This document shows, one piece after another, positions 52,455 through 62,332 of a DNA stretch of 64,000 nt. Source of the stretch: Procambarus clarkii (Eukaryota > Arthropoda > Malacostraca > Decapoda > Cambaridae); the NCBI RefSeq assembly GCF_040958095.1, contig NC_091208.1, forward strand, positions 1,940,085-2,004,084, in the 5' to 3' direction. The stretch's first letter is position 1, and each line of letters opens with the position of its first letter. The position numbers and the translations under genes are program-made. The notes under the pieces were generated by a model. The model searched no databases and had not been told where the DNA came from. It worked only from the letters and a program-made list of their open reading frames with translations.

Positions 52455-53612
52455 ATGGAATTATCCTTGGGGAAATGTCCAAAGAGAAGACATTTAAAAA
52501 AAAATATATACAAAATATCAAATTCAAAAAACTCAAGAGGTTGCCAACTTTTTTTGACTTGCAAGATTTCTCCTACAAGGTCAAGATTACAGCAGAATAT
52601 CAAAGTGAGAAACATCATAGAAATTATGACAGAAGCAGAAAAGGCATCGTTAACTGTTATATTTAATTGTTCACCAAATATCAGATCAATTGATACTGAT
52701 ATAAATCTGTTTGAAAATGAACATGATTTTAGACAAGACGAGTGTTTTGAAACTAAGAATAATTCTACAGTCCTGGTTAAAATACCTTTTTCGAAAAAAT
52801 ATCAAACAAACCTGGTGTCCAACCGACTCTGGGGACCTGATAATAAGGACGTTGTCATTGATATATCAATTAAACACGGTTCCCTTAAAACTATCGAGAA
52901 AAATGTCATTCGTCATCAAATTGTATCTTGCCCCATTTATTTAGATATGAATGGGTCAGGTGACATGGTTTTTATGCTTGATGATTATATGGTTGGATGT
53001 GGTCACAGTATTTGTCCTCAGTGTATGTTTACATTATCCGCTAAAATTTTGTTGGGTAAAAAATCTACAGGGAAATTTGATTATAATAATTATGGCTGCC
53101 TTAGGTATATGAATAATTCTTATGGGATGTACTCTTTTTTATCAAATATTATCTACAAAGATGAAATATTGTGTCCACTTTGTAAGCAAATAGTAAAAAG
53201 TGTGTTTGTGTTGAATATGCATCATCTAAAATGTAGCATTAGGGAATTTTCTCGTAAGTATGCCCAAATCTTATTTTGGGGTAATCAAACTGACAGGCTG
53301 TTTTTAGAAGCCGCAACAAGTTTTATATATGGAGTGGAGCAATTGGCAGTCACTGATTTGTATATAGAAAGATATATTATGGAAAACAGTTGGATTTTTG
53401 ACGAATATGTGACACCAGTTACCCTATACCTTAACTTTAATGAAACACTTTCAGAGATGAAACTTGTTTTTAAGAGTTTACAGACATATTTATTAAAACT
53501 AGCCTCAAAAAATTCTAATGATCCATCAAATAGAAAATACTTATTATTCTTTAACCAACTTTGTCATAGAAAGGGGGGTGAACCAATCCTGAGACCAACA
53601 TTCATTAAATAA
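52455..53612 (+). CDS. RING-like cysteine protein, 385 aa
   Basis: Start set at ATG 52455 (MELSLGKCPKRR), just after the acceptor at 52447. The longer upstream frame is intronic and hydrophobic by chance. Residues ~155-245 hold a RING-like cluster: CPIY, VGCGHSICPQCM, then after a ~45-residue insertion CPLCKQ. The first Cys pair is incomplete (one Cys), so it is a divergent or non-canonical RING. The C-terminal ~130 residues are helical. Basic N-terminus. Probable ubiquitin ligase or zinc-structural protein. Intact frame, same strand as the macrodomain gene. Confidence 0.6.
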   Translation: MELSLGKCPKRRHLKKNIYKISNSKNSRGCQLFLTCKISPTRSRLQQNIKVRNIIEIMTEAEKASLTVIFNCSPNIRSIDTDINLFENEHDFRQDECFETKNNSTVLVKIPFSKKYQTNLVSNRLWGPDNKDVVIDISIKHGSLKTIEKNVIRHQIVSCPIYLDMNGSGDMVFMLDDYMVGCGHSICPQCMFTLSAKILLGKKSTGKFDYNNYGCLRYMNNSYGMYSFLSNIIYKDEILCPLCKQIVKSVFVLNMHHLKCSIREFSRKYAQILFWGNQTDRLFLEAATSFIYGVEQLAVTDLYIERYIMENSWIFDEYVTPVTLYLNFNETLSEMKLVFKSLQTYLLKLASKNSNDPSNRKYLLFFNQLCHRKGGEPILRPTFIK

Positions 53613-54259
53613 AACAATTAAAATAAATGTTTTTTGTAAATAAATGTATTGTATGTGTTATTTGTACCTCTGTTTGGGTTTCAATCAGATAGCATCAATT
53701 TCTCAGGCAGCAACAGGTACCACCTAGCGTTCATATTTATGACAACCCAAGGCTAGCCATCACCACCTCAGTTGCAAGGTCCACCGCAGGTACAGTCACA
53801 GTTGCCACCCCAGGGCCCACCTCAGGCACCAATGCTGTAAAAACTCTAGTCCGAAAAGTTAAAATATCATCCTTACCACATTTCCATATCATATTTTTAT
53901 TCATTTTATATATATATTTTTTTTCTTTTTTTTGGATAATGATGATGATGATGCTGATGAGGAGGAGGAGGGTGTAATTATTTATTTCATATGTTTTCTC
54001 ATTTGAAACTGTGTTTGGTTGAAGTTGTAGCTGGTTAGATACATTATCCAAATCTGTATCTACAGTATTTTTTAGTCCATCTGTGAGCGTGTTTTGACTC
54101 AAGGTTGTGCAGTGTGCTCGCAGAGTAAATCAGAATCCTAAAACAAAGAAAAAAAGTGTCCTTTTTTTGTAAGTAAGTATATGAAACATATAAATAAATA
54201 AATAAATAAATAGCATACACCTTAACCTTTTAAGTTAATGTGTGTTTTTTTTTCAGAAG
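53613..54259. other. Intergenic and 5' region of cytochrome c
   Basis: A possible donor T|GTAAGTAAG at 54169 and the acceptor TTTTTTTTCAG at 54256 could bound an 88 bp intron just before the cytochrome c ATG. (TAAA)n at 54189-54209. A minus-strand open frame at 53737-54102 has no ATG at its start and mixed composition, and I do not call it. Confidence 0.4.
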
Positions 54260-54574
54260 ATGGGTGAGAGGGAAAAAGGTAAGAAGATCTTTATGCAGAG
54301 GTGTGCACAGTGTCACACTGTTGAATTAAACGGCAAGCACAAAACTGGACCCAATCTCAATGGCCTCTTCGGCCGCCAAACTGGTCAGGCTTCTGGCTAT
54401 ATTTACACTTATGCCAACAAGGCCAAGAGTATCATGTGGGACAAAGATAATCTGGATATCTACTTGACCAACCCCAAGAAATTTATTCCAGGCACAAAGA
54501 TGGTGTTCGTTGGTCTTAAGAAGAAGAATGAGCGTGCAGACTTGATTGCTTACCTGGAAACCTCCACCAAGTAG
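54260..54574 (+). CDS. Cytochrome c
   Basis: ATG 54260 ([11 protein letters not shown]), 104 residues, usual animal length. Haem attachment CAQCH at residues ~14-18, the [10 protein letters not shown] block and the axial Met in PGTKMVF are all kept. Known role: electron carrier between complexes III and IV, and on release an activator of caspases. Several positions that are nearly invariant differ (TYANK where TDANK is usual; KSIMW where KGITW is usual; QASGY), so this may be a divergent paralogue or a relaxed copy. The coding region is intronless and GC-richer than its neighbours. A 24-base A tract follows 69 bp after the stop with no AATAAA nearby, as in a retrocopy, yet a good splice acceptor abuts the ATG. 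It lies between a viral-type RING gene and a family A gene. Confidence 0.9.
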   Translation: MGEREKGKKIFMQRCAQCHTVELNGKHKTGPNLNGLFGRQTGQASGYIYTYANKAKSIMWDKDNLDIYLTNPKKFIPGTKMVFVGLKKKNERADLIAYLETSTK

Positions 54575-54643
54575 AGCAAGCATTAATATTTTTGTGGTCT
54601 CACCACTTTAAATCAATTAATCATCCTGCTATAAAAATTTACT

Positions 54644-54667
54644 AAAAAAAAAAAAAAAAAAAAAAAA
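54644..54667 (+). repeat. Genomic poly(A) tract after cytochrome c
   Basis: 24 consecutive A residues at the end of the presumed 3' UTR. It is either a retrotransposed poly(A) tail or a simple repeat. I could not identify matching target-site duplications by eye. Confidence 0.8.
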
Positions 54668-54712
54668 GGGCAGTAAAAATTACAAAACGTTGCTCAAAGA
54701 GTGGAGGAGACA

Positions 54713-54812
54713 GCTGGTTGCCCGGAGTAGATGGTAGCAGTGTCAGCTGAATTATATAAATATCAAGTAGTCGCAGGCTACTCTCACATTTTACATCCAC
54801 TGACGGCCAACC
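54713..54812 (+). promoter_or_regulatory. Shared promoter cassette, family A copy 1
   Basis: GCTGGTTGCCCGGAG, GTGTCAGCTGA, TTATATAAATATC (TATA at about 54753-54763), CTACTCTCAC, TTACATCCACTGACGG. The following leader (ACACAAGCTTTGCTACTC) is also shared with the family D copy at 26190-26220. Confidence 0.7.
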
Positions 54813-54907
54813 AACACAAGCTTTGCTACTCTTCCATCCAATAGAAATTTAGTAGCCACATTCTTACGAATATTTGGAATATTCAGGTGTACAAAGCTTT
54901 TAAAACC

Positions 54908-56308
54908 ATGGTATCCATATTTCCCTTTAAATCTTTTACATCTTCGATTACATCAAGATCCCAAATAAAAAAATATGTAGACAAATATTGTTCAGTTGGC
55001 ATAGATATTACTTTAGAACCATTTATAATTAAATTAAGATCATCTAAACACCAAATTGTAAATGTTTATGCTATAAAAATATGGATGGGTTCTACTCAAG
55101 AAGGATATCCTGCGGCATCCCAATTACAATTTATACTGCGAGTCGCAGTTAGGGAGGATGAAAATTATTGTTCTTATATGTTTGTGGAATTCTTCTCTAA
55201 CATTAACCAAAGAAGCATTATGTTCTGTGAACATAATTTCGAGTACCCCCATAATCCGAATTACTTAATAGTGCCTATCACGGGATATAGGTCCTACGCC
55301 AAAGATCCTTTCATATTTCTGATGATGATACAAGCTTCCAAACAGGACCGAGAAGCTCTGAGAGAGATGATGATAGCAGACGGAATATCGATTCCATCGT
55401 CATGTAGCAAAGTTGATCAGGTAGCGCTGAAAAAACTTATGTCCCTCAAACAATATTTGAATCGGCATTATTATTTCAGGCACATGATGTTTAAAAATAT
55501 ACGTTGGGAATTAACCCAAGATGTGAGAGCTTACGAAGTATGGTTGAAAAATAAAAAATGGCTTAACTACGTTATTAATCACAGGATGATTCGACATAAA
55601 CCCTATTGTTTACATGATGGATGTTTTTATAACGAGCCTCGTCAAGATATAATTTATATGGACCCCAACTATGAAATTAGATCTTATTTTGGGGTACCCA
55701 AATATTGTAATGACTGGCGGGATAGAGATTCTATTTTTCGGGTTTTCAGTGATGGTGATAAAAAGTGTGATGATATATGTTGTATTGGGCTAGGAAACCT
55801 TGACCGAATTTATCATTTAAATTCTGCGAAGAGCGAATTAATTGCTCGATTAGTGGGGAAAGACTATGGATCCTTTTATGTAGAAAAGGTAAACCGCGTA
55901 CTTTTCATAACCCGAAATCCCCATCTCTTTATGGACCTCATTCAAACAGGAGAAAAGGAAGAAATCTGTCGTTTTATTATAGAAGACGAAGGTTTATTAT
56001 CACCATCACCACCACCACCATGTAAAAGCACCTACAACCCAAATACTTTGCAGGCAATGTGCGTCAATCAGTTTGTGAATTCCTTTATGGATATTAATAG
56101 AATGGGATATTGGACCATGGCCTGCTTACGTAGAGCAATCAACACCAACCATAATATTCCTCATTTATTTAAACTCCAATTAATCAAGGAAGTTCAACGG
56201 AATCTAATGATTAGATCGTGGGAAAGAGCAGTGGCAGATGAATTGAATCAAAACAATTTTTCAAAGAAAATCACCAGGCGTATCTTTGATATATTATCAA
56301 TGGCATAG
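54908..56308 (+). CDS. Family A protein, copy 1 (466 aa, intact)
   Basis: Start at ATG 54908, in a strong context (AAAACCATGG) shared by copies 2 and 3. The protein begins MVSIFPFKSF. Two conserved halves: N-terminal (KIWMGSTQEGYPAAS, FVEFFSNI, RSYAKDP, REMMIADGISIP) and C-terminal (RVFSDGDKKCDD, ELIARLVG.DYGSFYVE, FITRNPHLFMDLIQTGEKEEIC, EDEGL, MGYWT.ACLRRAI). A His/Pro/Ser-rich hinge (SPSPPPPCKS) lies near residue 370. No known domain is evident. It has five relatives in the window, so the family is expanding. It could be a host-interaction protein of the virus or a host multigene family. Confidence 0.7.
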   Translation: MVSIFPFKSFTSSITSRSQIKKYVDKYCSVGIDITLEPFIIKLRSSKHQIVNVYAIKIWMGSTQEGYPAASQLQFILRVAVREDENYCSYMFVEFFSNINQRSIMFCEHNFEYPHNPNYLIVPITGYRSYAKDPFIFLMMIQASKQDREALREMMIADGISIPSSCSKVDQVALKKLMSLKQYLNRHYYFRHMMFKNIRWELTQDVRAYEVWLKNKKWLNYVINHRMIRHKPYCLHDGCFYNEPRQDIIYMDPNYEIRSYFGVPKYCNDWRDRDSIFRVFSDGDKKCDDICCIGLGNLDRIYHLNSAKSELIARLVGKDYGSFYVEKVNRVLFITRNPHLFMDLIQTGEKEEICRFIIEDEGLLSPSPPPPCKSTYNPNTLQAMCVNQFVNSFMDINRMGYWTMACLRRAINTNHNIPHLFKLQLIKEVQRNLMIRSWERAVADELNQNNFSKKITRRIFDILSMA

Positions 56309-56963
56309 AGAGAATATCATCAGGATGTTATGATTGGAAAGTTGTAACGGAATAAAAATCTGGAGAGGATTGAACAAACTGACAAAACCATTAAAAAATA
56401 TCTCTCATCATTATTTCATGATAATTAAATTTAATGTGGGAATCATTAACATTATCATTTATTAACTTGTATAACTTATAAGCTATAAATAATTATCTTA
56501 TTAGATTATGTCTCAGGGGTAAATAATATAATCCAGGAATTTTTTTTTATGTTAAATTTTTCATTATTTATATGTTCGATATCTTTGTTAATGAAAAGTT
56601 CCTCTTTTTTTTCACATTTTTTTAAATCCTTTAAATATTCAATTCTAATACTTTCTCGAGATGATCTGCCCTAGCAACAAATAGGGAATTAATTATTGGC
56701 TAAGATTTATTGTCATATGAATTTTTTATTATATATTTGTGATAGAATTTAATTAAGTAAATCCCAATAACATATGGTCTTTGTTTCAAGGTTATCTGAC
56801 CATGGCATAGACAAACAAAGACTACTTTTTTTTCTGTGGCATAACGTGTCGATGTTAATGTACTATTGGATCAAAGACTCTAAATCCTACTCCCCTCAAC
56901 CCCCCCCCTACACATGATGAATCTTATACTATACTATAATGTAATAATGCCCAACCAATTAAT
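56309..56963. other. Intergenic between family A copy 1 and family B copy 1
   Basis: AT-rich, no gene. It is ~500 bp longer than the matching spacer in the other arm (60772-60913) and most of it has no counterpart there. It has a C-run at 56901-56909. Confidence 0.5.
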
Positions 56964-57506
56964 TCACATATCATTCTTTACATTGGAAAGGGAACTTAAG
57001 TTACTGACTGGACTCTGGCCGATGGTAGATTTAACCAGTTCAGTTATCATTTTCTGTATTTCAGAGTTACGTACTTCTTCCGTTAGTCGCAAGGCAACAT
57101 TTTGTAAATGATCCACACTATCTTGAAGCCTCGACAATTTAGTTAGCACCTCAATAACAGTTATATGGGTGGTTAATTCATATTGGGGATATTTACTCAA
57201 ATCTATTGAAGGTTTCGGTAATCTACCTTCGGTTTCCAGGTAATCAAGGCCTTTTAAAATACAAGTAAGGTGTTCGTCTGTCGTTTTGTATAGATCATTG
57301 TAATCCATCTTTCTTAGATAATTAAATTCTTCTACTTCCAATGGCCACCACTTACCATTATTATTACATGATACCAACATTTTTTTGGTAGCTAGGAGTT
57401 CATCATTTGAATAAAAGGTTACTAAAATATGTTTAAGTTTTGCAGCATCATATTCTTTTCTAAAGAATAAAATATAGTTGATCATTTCGTTTACTGATGA
57501 CGTCAT
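56964..57506 (-). CDS. Family B protein, copy 1 (180 aa)
   Basis: Intact: ATG 57506 (MTSSVNEMIN) to stop 56964. Near-identical in its C-terminal half to the copy at 60232. N-terminal region YILFFRKEYDAAKLKHIL, YSNDELLATKKML; central DLYKTTDEHLTCILKGLDYLE; C-terminal helical stretch (SRLQDSVDHLQNVALRL) suited to a coiled coil. The N-terminal pattern resembles small invertebrate proteins linked to repetitive DNA, but I cannot name the family. Convergent with family A copy 1. Confidence 0.65.
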   Translation of the reverse strand: MTSSVNEMINYILFFRKEYDAAKLKHILVTFYSNDELLATKKMLVSCNNNGKWWPLEVEEFNYLRKMDYNDLYKTTDEHLTCILKGLDYLETEGRLPKPSIDLSKYPQYELTTHITVIEVLTKLSRLQDSVDHLQNVALRLTEEVRNSEIQKMITELVKSTIGQSPVSNLSSLSNVKNDM

Positions 57507-57751
57507 TATACTATTACTGTGCTCGTTTTGGGTAAATGAATGTAATAGTTAAGTGAAATTCTAAACTTTTATTACTTTTATACACTTCTTGCAAAAATTT
57601 AATTTCTAATTAGTGACAATAGTTGTTGAAAACTTGTACTTTTAATAATGATTAGTTCCCCTTTTTATACCATTTGACTTAATTTTAGTTATCTCAAATA
57701 ATATGAGAGGAGGGGGTAATAATGATGAAGGGGGCATTGAGGCCAAGTATA

Positions 57752-57886
57752 ATGACGTCGTCAGTAAATGAAATGATCAACAGGATCTATACAAAACGAA
57801 AGACGAATACGTTTTTAAAGGCCTTGATTTCGGCCAGAGTCCAGTCAGTTACTTAAGTTTCCTTTGTAATGTAAAGAAATATGTGA
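57752..57886 (+). pseudogene. Family B remnant
   Basis: 135 bp carrying the first codons of family B (MTSSVNEMIN), two short internal pieces (YTKRKTN, FLKAL) and the end (GQSPVSYLS), joined by internal deletions of ~400 bp in total. Together with the family A gene at 58183 it forms a B(+)-A(-) unit like 60232-62233. Confidence 0.75.
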
Positions 57887-58182
57887 ATTAATTGGTTTGG
57901 CATTATTACATTATAGTATATTATAAGATTCATCAATGGTTTTTATTTATACTTTTAGCATTTGCTCCTAACTTCAAGATTTATTTATTATAAGAATAAT
58001 AAACAAATATTTTTTAACATAATGAATTCAGTAAAATAACTTAAAATACTACACAGTGCTTTGTGTCTCTTACACAATCCCAATAAATATGTCACTACTG
58101 TTTTGGACACGTGAACGAGTTTCATTAAATGGCAGTGGTCGTCACCGTCACTAAACCATACAAAATGTATGAATAGTGATCG

Positions 58183-59691
58183 CTATCCAATTGGCCAATG
58201 TTTCTCATCTCGGGGTCTGTGGTGTGTTTGAAATAAACGTTCAGTAGTTGTTTCATCTGCTACTGCTCTTTCCCATGATCTAATCATTAGATTCCATTGA
58301 ACTTCATTGATTAATTGGCGTTTTAAAAAATGAGGAATATTAGGGTTGGTGTTGATTGTTCTACGTAAGCAGGCCACGGTCCAATATCCCATTCTATTAA
58401 TATCCAAAAAGGAATTCACAAATTGATTGACACACATTGCCTGCAAACTATTTGGGTTGTAGGTGCTTTTACATGGTGGTGGTGATGATGATGATAAACC
58501 TTCGTCTTCTATAATAAAACGACAGATTTCTTCCTTTTCTCCCATTTGAATGAGATCCATAAAGATATGGGGATTTCGGGTTATGAAAAGTACGCTGTTT
58601 ACCCTTTCTACATAAAAGGATCCATAGTCTTTCGCCAGTATTCGAGCAATTAATTCGCTCTTCGCAGAATTTAAATGATAAATTCTGTCAAACTTTCCTA
58701 TGTTAATACAACATATATCATCGCACCTTTTATCAATATCACTGAAAACCCGAAATGTATCATTTTCAGACCATTTATTACAATATTCGGGTACCCCATA
58801 AGGATAACAACGTTTATAGTTTGGGTCCCTATAAATTATATCTTGACGAGGCTTGTGATGATAATATGCCAACCCATCATGTAAACAATAGGGTTTATGT
58901 CGAATCATCCTGCGATTAACGTATTTAAGCCATTTTTTATTTTTCAACCATGCTTCGTAAGCTCTCACATCTCGGGTTAATTTCCAACGTATATTTTTAA
59001 ACATCATGTGCCTGAAATAATAATGCCGATTCAAATACTGTTTTATGGATATAAGCTTTTTCAGCGCTGCCTGATCAACTTTGCTACATGACGATGGAAT
59101 CGATATTCCGTCTGCTATCATCATCTCTCTCAGAGCTTCTCGTTCCTGCTTGGAAGCTTGTATCATCATCAGAAATATGGAAGGATCTTTGGCGAAGGAT
59201 CTATATCCCTTGATAGGCACTATTAAGTAATCCGGATCACGGGGGTACTTGAAATTATGTTCACAGAACATGATGCTTCTTTGGTCAATGTTAGAGAAGA
59301 ATTCTACAAACATATAAGAACAATAATTTTCATCCTCCTTAAATAAGACTTTCAGTATAAATTGCAATTCGGATGCTGCAGGATATCCTTCTTGAGTAGA
59401 TCCCATCCATATTTTAATAGCATAAACATTTACAATTTGGGGGTTAAATTGTATTAATTTACTTATAGATGGTTCTAAAGTAATATTTAAACCAATCGAA
59501 AAATATTTGTCTACATATTTTTTTATTTGGGAACTTAATATAATCGAAGATGTAAAAGATTTAAAGGGAAACATGGATACCATGGTTTTAAAAGCTTTGT
59601 GCAAATGAATATTCCGAATGTTAGTAGGAGTAAATCCCTTTATGTACAATGAGTAAAAATTTAGAATTTCACTAACTATCCATCCATTCAT
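58183..59691 (-). CDS. Family A protein, copy 2 (intact)
   Basis: Open from ATG 59691, but the start conserved with copies 1 and 3 is ATG 59583 (ACCATGG), giving 466 residues. All family A blocks are present (KIWMGSTQEGYPAAS, REMMIADGISIP, FITRNPHIFMDLIQMGEKEEIC), with ~85-90% identity to copy 1 by eye. The cassette promoter is missing: upstream of the gene, sequence resembling the 5' flank of family B copy 2 (TTCATTTACC.AAAACGA) is joined instead, so this copy may be silent or differently expressed. It ends in a distinct tail (HHRPRDEKHW). Confidence 0.65.
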   Translation of the reverse strand: MNGWIVSEILNFYSLYIKGFTPTNIRNIHLHKAFKTMVSMFPFKSFTSSIILSSQIKKYVDKYFSIGLNITLEPSISKLIQFNPQIVNVYAIKIWMGSTQEGYPAASELQFILKVLFKEDENYCSYMFVEFFSNIDQRSIMFCEHNFKYPRDPDYLIVPIKGYRSFAKDPSIFLMMIQASKQEREALREMMIADGISIPSSCSKVDQAALKKLISIKQYLNRHYYFRHMMFKNIRWKLTRDVRAYEAWLKNKKWLKYVNRRMIRHKPYCLHDGLAYYHHKPRQDIIYRDPNYKRCYPYGVPEYCNKWSENDTFRVFSDIDKRCDDICCINIGKFDRIYHLNSAKSELIARILAKDYGSFYVERVNSVLFITRNPHIFMDLIQMGEKEEICRFIIEDEGLSSSSPPPCKSTYNPNSLQAMCVNQFVNSFLDINRMGYWTVACLRRTINTNPNIPHFLKRQLINEVQWNLMIRSWERAVADETTTERLFQTHHRPRDEKHWPIG

Positions 59692-60231
59692 TTACCAAAA
59701 ACGAGAACACTTAAATTTACGTAAAGGATGGGTCAGCTGGACTTCTCTTTGTGCAGTTTCTTTTATGCTGCTGCCAATTTATGTAAAAAATTTTAATTAA
59801 TTAGTCAGATTTGCAAAAAAAACAAAAAAAAACTATCTACCATCCTTTTTTGTTTTGTATTGAGGTGGAGGGGTCAATTTTATTTTATCGGTTTGTCTAT
59901 TTGAGTTTTTTTTTTTTTTTTTAATAAATCAAGTCTGGGCTAAATTTTGGTTGGGGTAAGATAATACAATAAATTGATTTGTGGAAATAATATAATAAAA
60001 TATATTCAGTATCTCATTCTTTTCCCTTTTTTTTACCATAATTATTTAATTTAGAGGAAATATCACCAGCACCACCATCATCATTGAACAGTTTTAGTTA
60101 ATGAAATATACATTATTAATCGGTTCGAAATCGCTAATTAGAAACAAAATTTTTGCAAGAAGTGTATATAAGTAATAAAAATTTAGAATTTAACTTAACT
60201 ATTCCATTCATTTACCCAAAACGAATACATA
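59692..60231. other. Intergenic with dispersed repeat
   Basis: T-run at about 59909-59922. 59945-60055 matches 9408-9512 and 18386-18490 (GATTTGTGGAAATAATATAAT, TATTCAGTATCTCATTC). 60140-60231 is the 5' flank of family B copy 2. No gene seen. Confidence 0.55.
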
Positions 60232-60771
60232 ATGACGTCGTCAGTAAACGAAATGATCAACTATATTTTATTTTTTAGAAAAGAATATGATGCTACAAAA
60301 CTTAAACATATTTTAGTATCCTTTTATTCAAATGATAAACTCCTAGCTACCAAAAAAATGTTGATATCATGTAATAATGGTAAGTGGTGGCAATTGGTAG
60401 AATTAGAAGAAAATTGTCCACATAAGATGGATTACAAGCATATATACAAAACGAAAGACGAACACGTTACTTGTATTTTAAAAGCCCTTGATTACCTGGA
60501 AACCGAAGGTAGATTACCGAAACCTTCAATAGATTTGAGTAAATATCCCCAATATGAATTAACCACCCATATAACTGTTATTGAGGTGCTAACTAAATTG
60601 TCGAGGCTTCAAGATAGTGTGGATCATTTACAAAATGTTGCTTTGCGACTAACGGAAGAAGTATGTAACTCTGAAATACAGAAAATGATAACTGAACTGG
60701 TTAAATCTACCATCGGCCAGAGTCCAGTCAGTCACTTAAGTTCCCTTTCTAATGTAAAGAAAGATATGTGA
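60232..60771 (+). CDS. Family B protein, copy 2 (179 aa)
   Basis: Intact ATG 60232 to TGA 60769-60771. Differs from copy 1 mainly in residues ~45-75. The last ~85 residues are nearly the same (EIQKMITELVKSTIGQSPVS). A mirror image of the 56964-57506 gene with respect to the inverted array. Confidence 0.65.
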   Translation: MTSSVNEMINYILFFRKEYDATKLKHILVSFYSNDKLLATKKMLISCNNGKWWQLVELEENCPHKMDYKHIYKTKDEHVTCILKALDYLETEGRLPKPSIDLSKYPQYELTTHITVIEVLTKLSRLQDSVDHLQNVALRLTEEVCNSEIQKMITELVKSTIGQSPVSHLSSLSNVKKDM

Positions 60772-60913
60772 ATTAATTGGTTGGGCATTATTACATTATT
60801 AAGATTCATCAATGTTTTTTTATTATTTGCTCCCAATTTCAAGATTTATTTATTATAAGAATAATAAACAAATATTTTATAACATAATCAATTCAGTAAA
60901 ATAGCTTAAAAAA

Positions 60914-62233
60914 CTACAGAATGCTTTCTACTACTGCTCTTTCCCACGATCTAATTATTAGATTCCGTTGAACTTCCTTGATTAATTGGCGTTTAAATAA
61001 ATGAGGAATATTAGGGTTGGTGTATATTGCTCTACGTAAGCAGGTCATGGTCCAATATCCCATTCTAGTAATATCCAAAAAGGAATTCACAAATTGTTTG
61101 ACGCACATTGCCTGCAAACTATTTGGGTTGTAGGTGTTTTTACATGGTGGTGGTGGTGATGATGATAAACCTTCGTCTTCTATAATAAAACGACAGATTT
61201 CTTCCTTTTCTCCCGTTTGAATGATGTCCACAAAAAGATGGGGATTTCGGGTTATGAAAAATTCAAAATATTTCTTTTCTACATAAAATGATCCATATTC
61301 TTTCACCACTATTCGAGCAATTAATTCGCTCTTCGCATAATTTAAATGATAAATTCGGTCAATGTTTCCTAGGTTAATACAACATATATCATTACATTTT
61401 TTATCACCATCACTGAAAATCCGAAATTGATTGTTTTTAAACAATTTATCACATTCCTGTACCCAAAAAGATTCAAGTTCATAGTTGTGGTCCCTATAAA
61501 TTATATCTTGATGAGGGTCGACCAAAAAATAGCTTTTATGTAAACAATAGGGTTTATGTCGAATCATCTTGCGATTAACGTAGTTAAGCCATTTTTTATT
61601 TTTAAACCATGCTTCGTAATCTCTCACATCTCGGGTTAATTTCCAACGTATATTTTTAAACATCATGTACCTAAAATAATAATGCCGATTAAAATATTGT
61701 TTTATGGACATAAGTTTTTTCACCGCTGCCTGATCAACTTTGCTACATGGCGATGGAATCGATATTCCGTCTGCTATCATCATCTCTCTCAGAGCTTCTC
61801 GTTCCTGATTGGTAGCTTCTATCATCATCAGAAATATGGAAGGATCTTTGGCGTAGGATCTATATCCCTTGATAGGCACTGGATCATGGGGGTACTTGAA
61901 ATTATGTTCACAGAACATGATGTCTCTTTGGTCAATGTTAGAGAATAATTCCACAAACATATAGGAACAATAATTTTCTTCCTCCTCAACAACGACTCTT
62001 AGTATAAATTGAAATTGGGATGCTGCAGGATATCCTTCTTGAGTAGAACCCATCCATATTTTAATAGCATAAACATTTACAATTTTGAGGTCATAGCCTA
62101 TTCTTAATTTAATTATAAATGGTTCTAAAGTATAAGGTATGCCAATTGAACAATATTTATCTACATATTTTTCTATTTGGGATCTTGATGTAATCGAAGA
62201 TGTAAAAGATTTAAAGGGAAATATGGATACCAT
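60914..62233 (-). CDS. Family A protein, copy 3 (439 aa, intact)
   Basis: Start at ATG 62233 (ACCATGG, MVSIFPFKSF) to stop 60914. Same block order as copy 1. Shorter at the C-terminus (ends SWERAVVESIL). The N-terminal 130 residues are closest to copy 1. It is preceded by the cassette promoter at 62333-62430 and a leader with a candidate acceptor (AATATTCAG) near 62256, as in copy 1. Confidence 0.7.
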   Translation of the reverse strand: MVSIFPFKSFTSSITSRSQIEKYVDKYCSIGIPYTLEPFIIKLRIGYDLKIVNVYAIKIWMGSTQEGYPAASQFQFILRVVVEEEENYCSYMFVELFSNIDQRDIMFCEHNFKYPHDPVPIKGYRSYAKDPSIFLMMIEATNQEREALREMMIADGISIPSPCSKVDQAAVKKLMSIKQYFNRHYYFRYMMFKNIRWKLTRDVRDYEAWFKNKKWLNYVNRKMIRHKPYCLHKSYFLVDPHQDIIYRDHNYELESFWVQECDKLFKNNQFRIFSDGDKKCNDICCINLGNIDRIYHLNYAKSELIARIVVKEYGSFYVEKKYFEFFITRNPHLFVDIIQTGEKEEICRFIIEDEGLSSSPPPPCKNTYNPNSLQAMCVKQFVNSFLDITRMGYWTMTCLRRAIYTNPNIPHLFKRQLIKEVQRNLIIRSWERAVVESIL

Positions 62234-62332
62234 GGTTTTAAAAGCTTTGTGCACCTGAATATTCCAAATATTAGTAGGAATGTGGCTACTAAATTTCTAT
62301 TGGATGGAAGAGCAGTGAAGCGTGTGTTGGTT

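Noticed and set aside
53737..54102. Minus-strand 121-codon frame
   Set aside because: No ATG at its beginning, a low-complexity Ile/Lys stretch, and no promoter or splice support.
54326..54583. Minus-strand frame opposite cytochrome c
   Set aside because: Antisense of a highly conserved gene.
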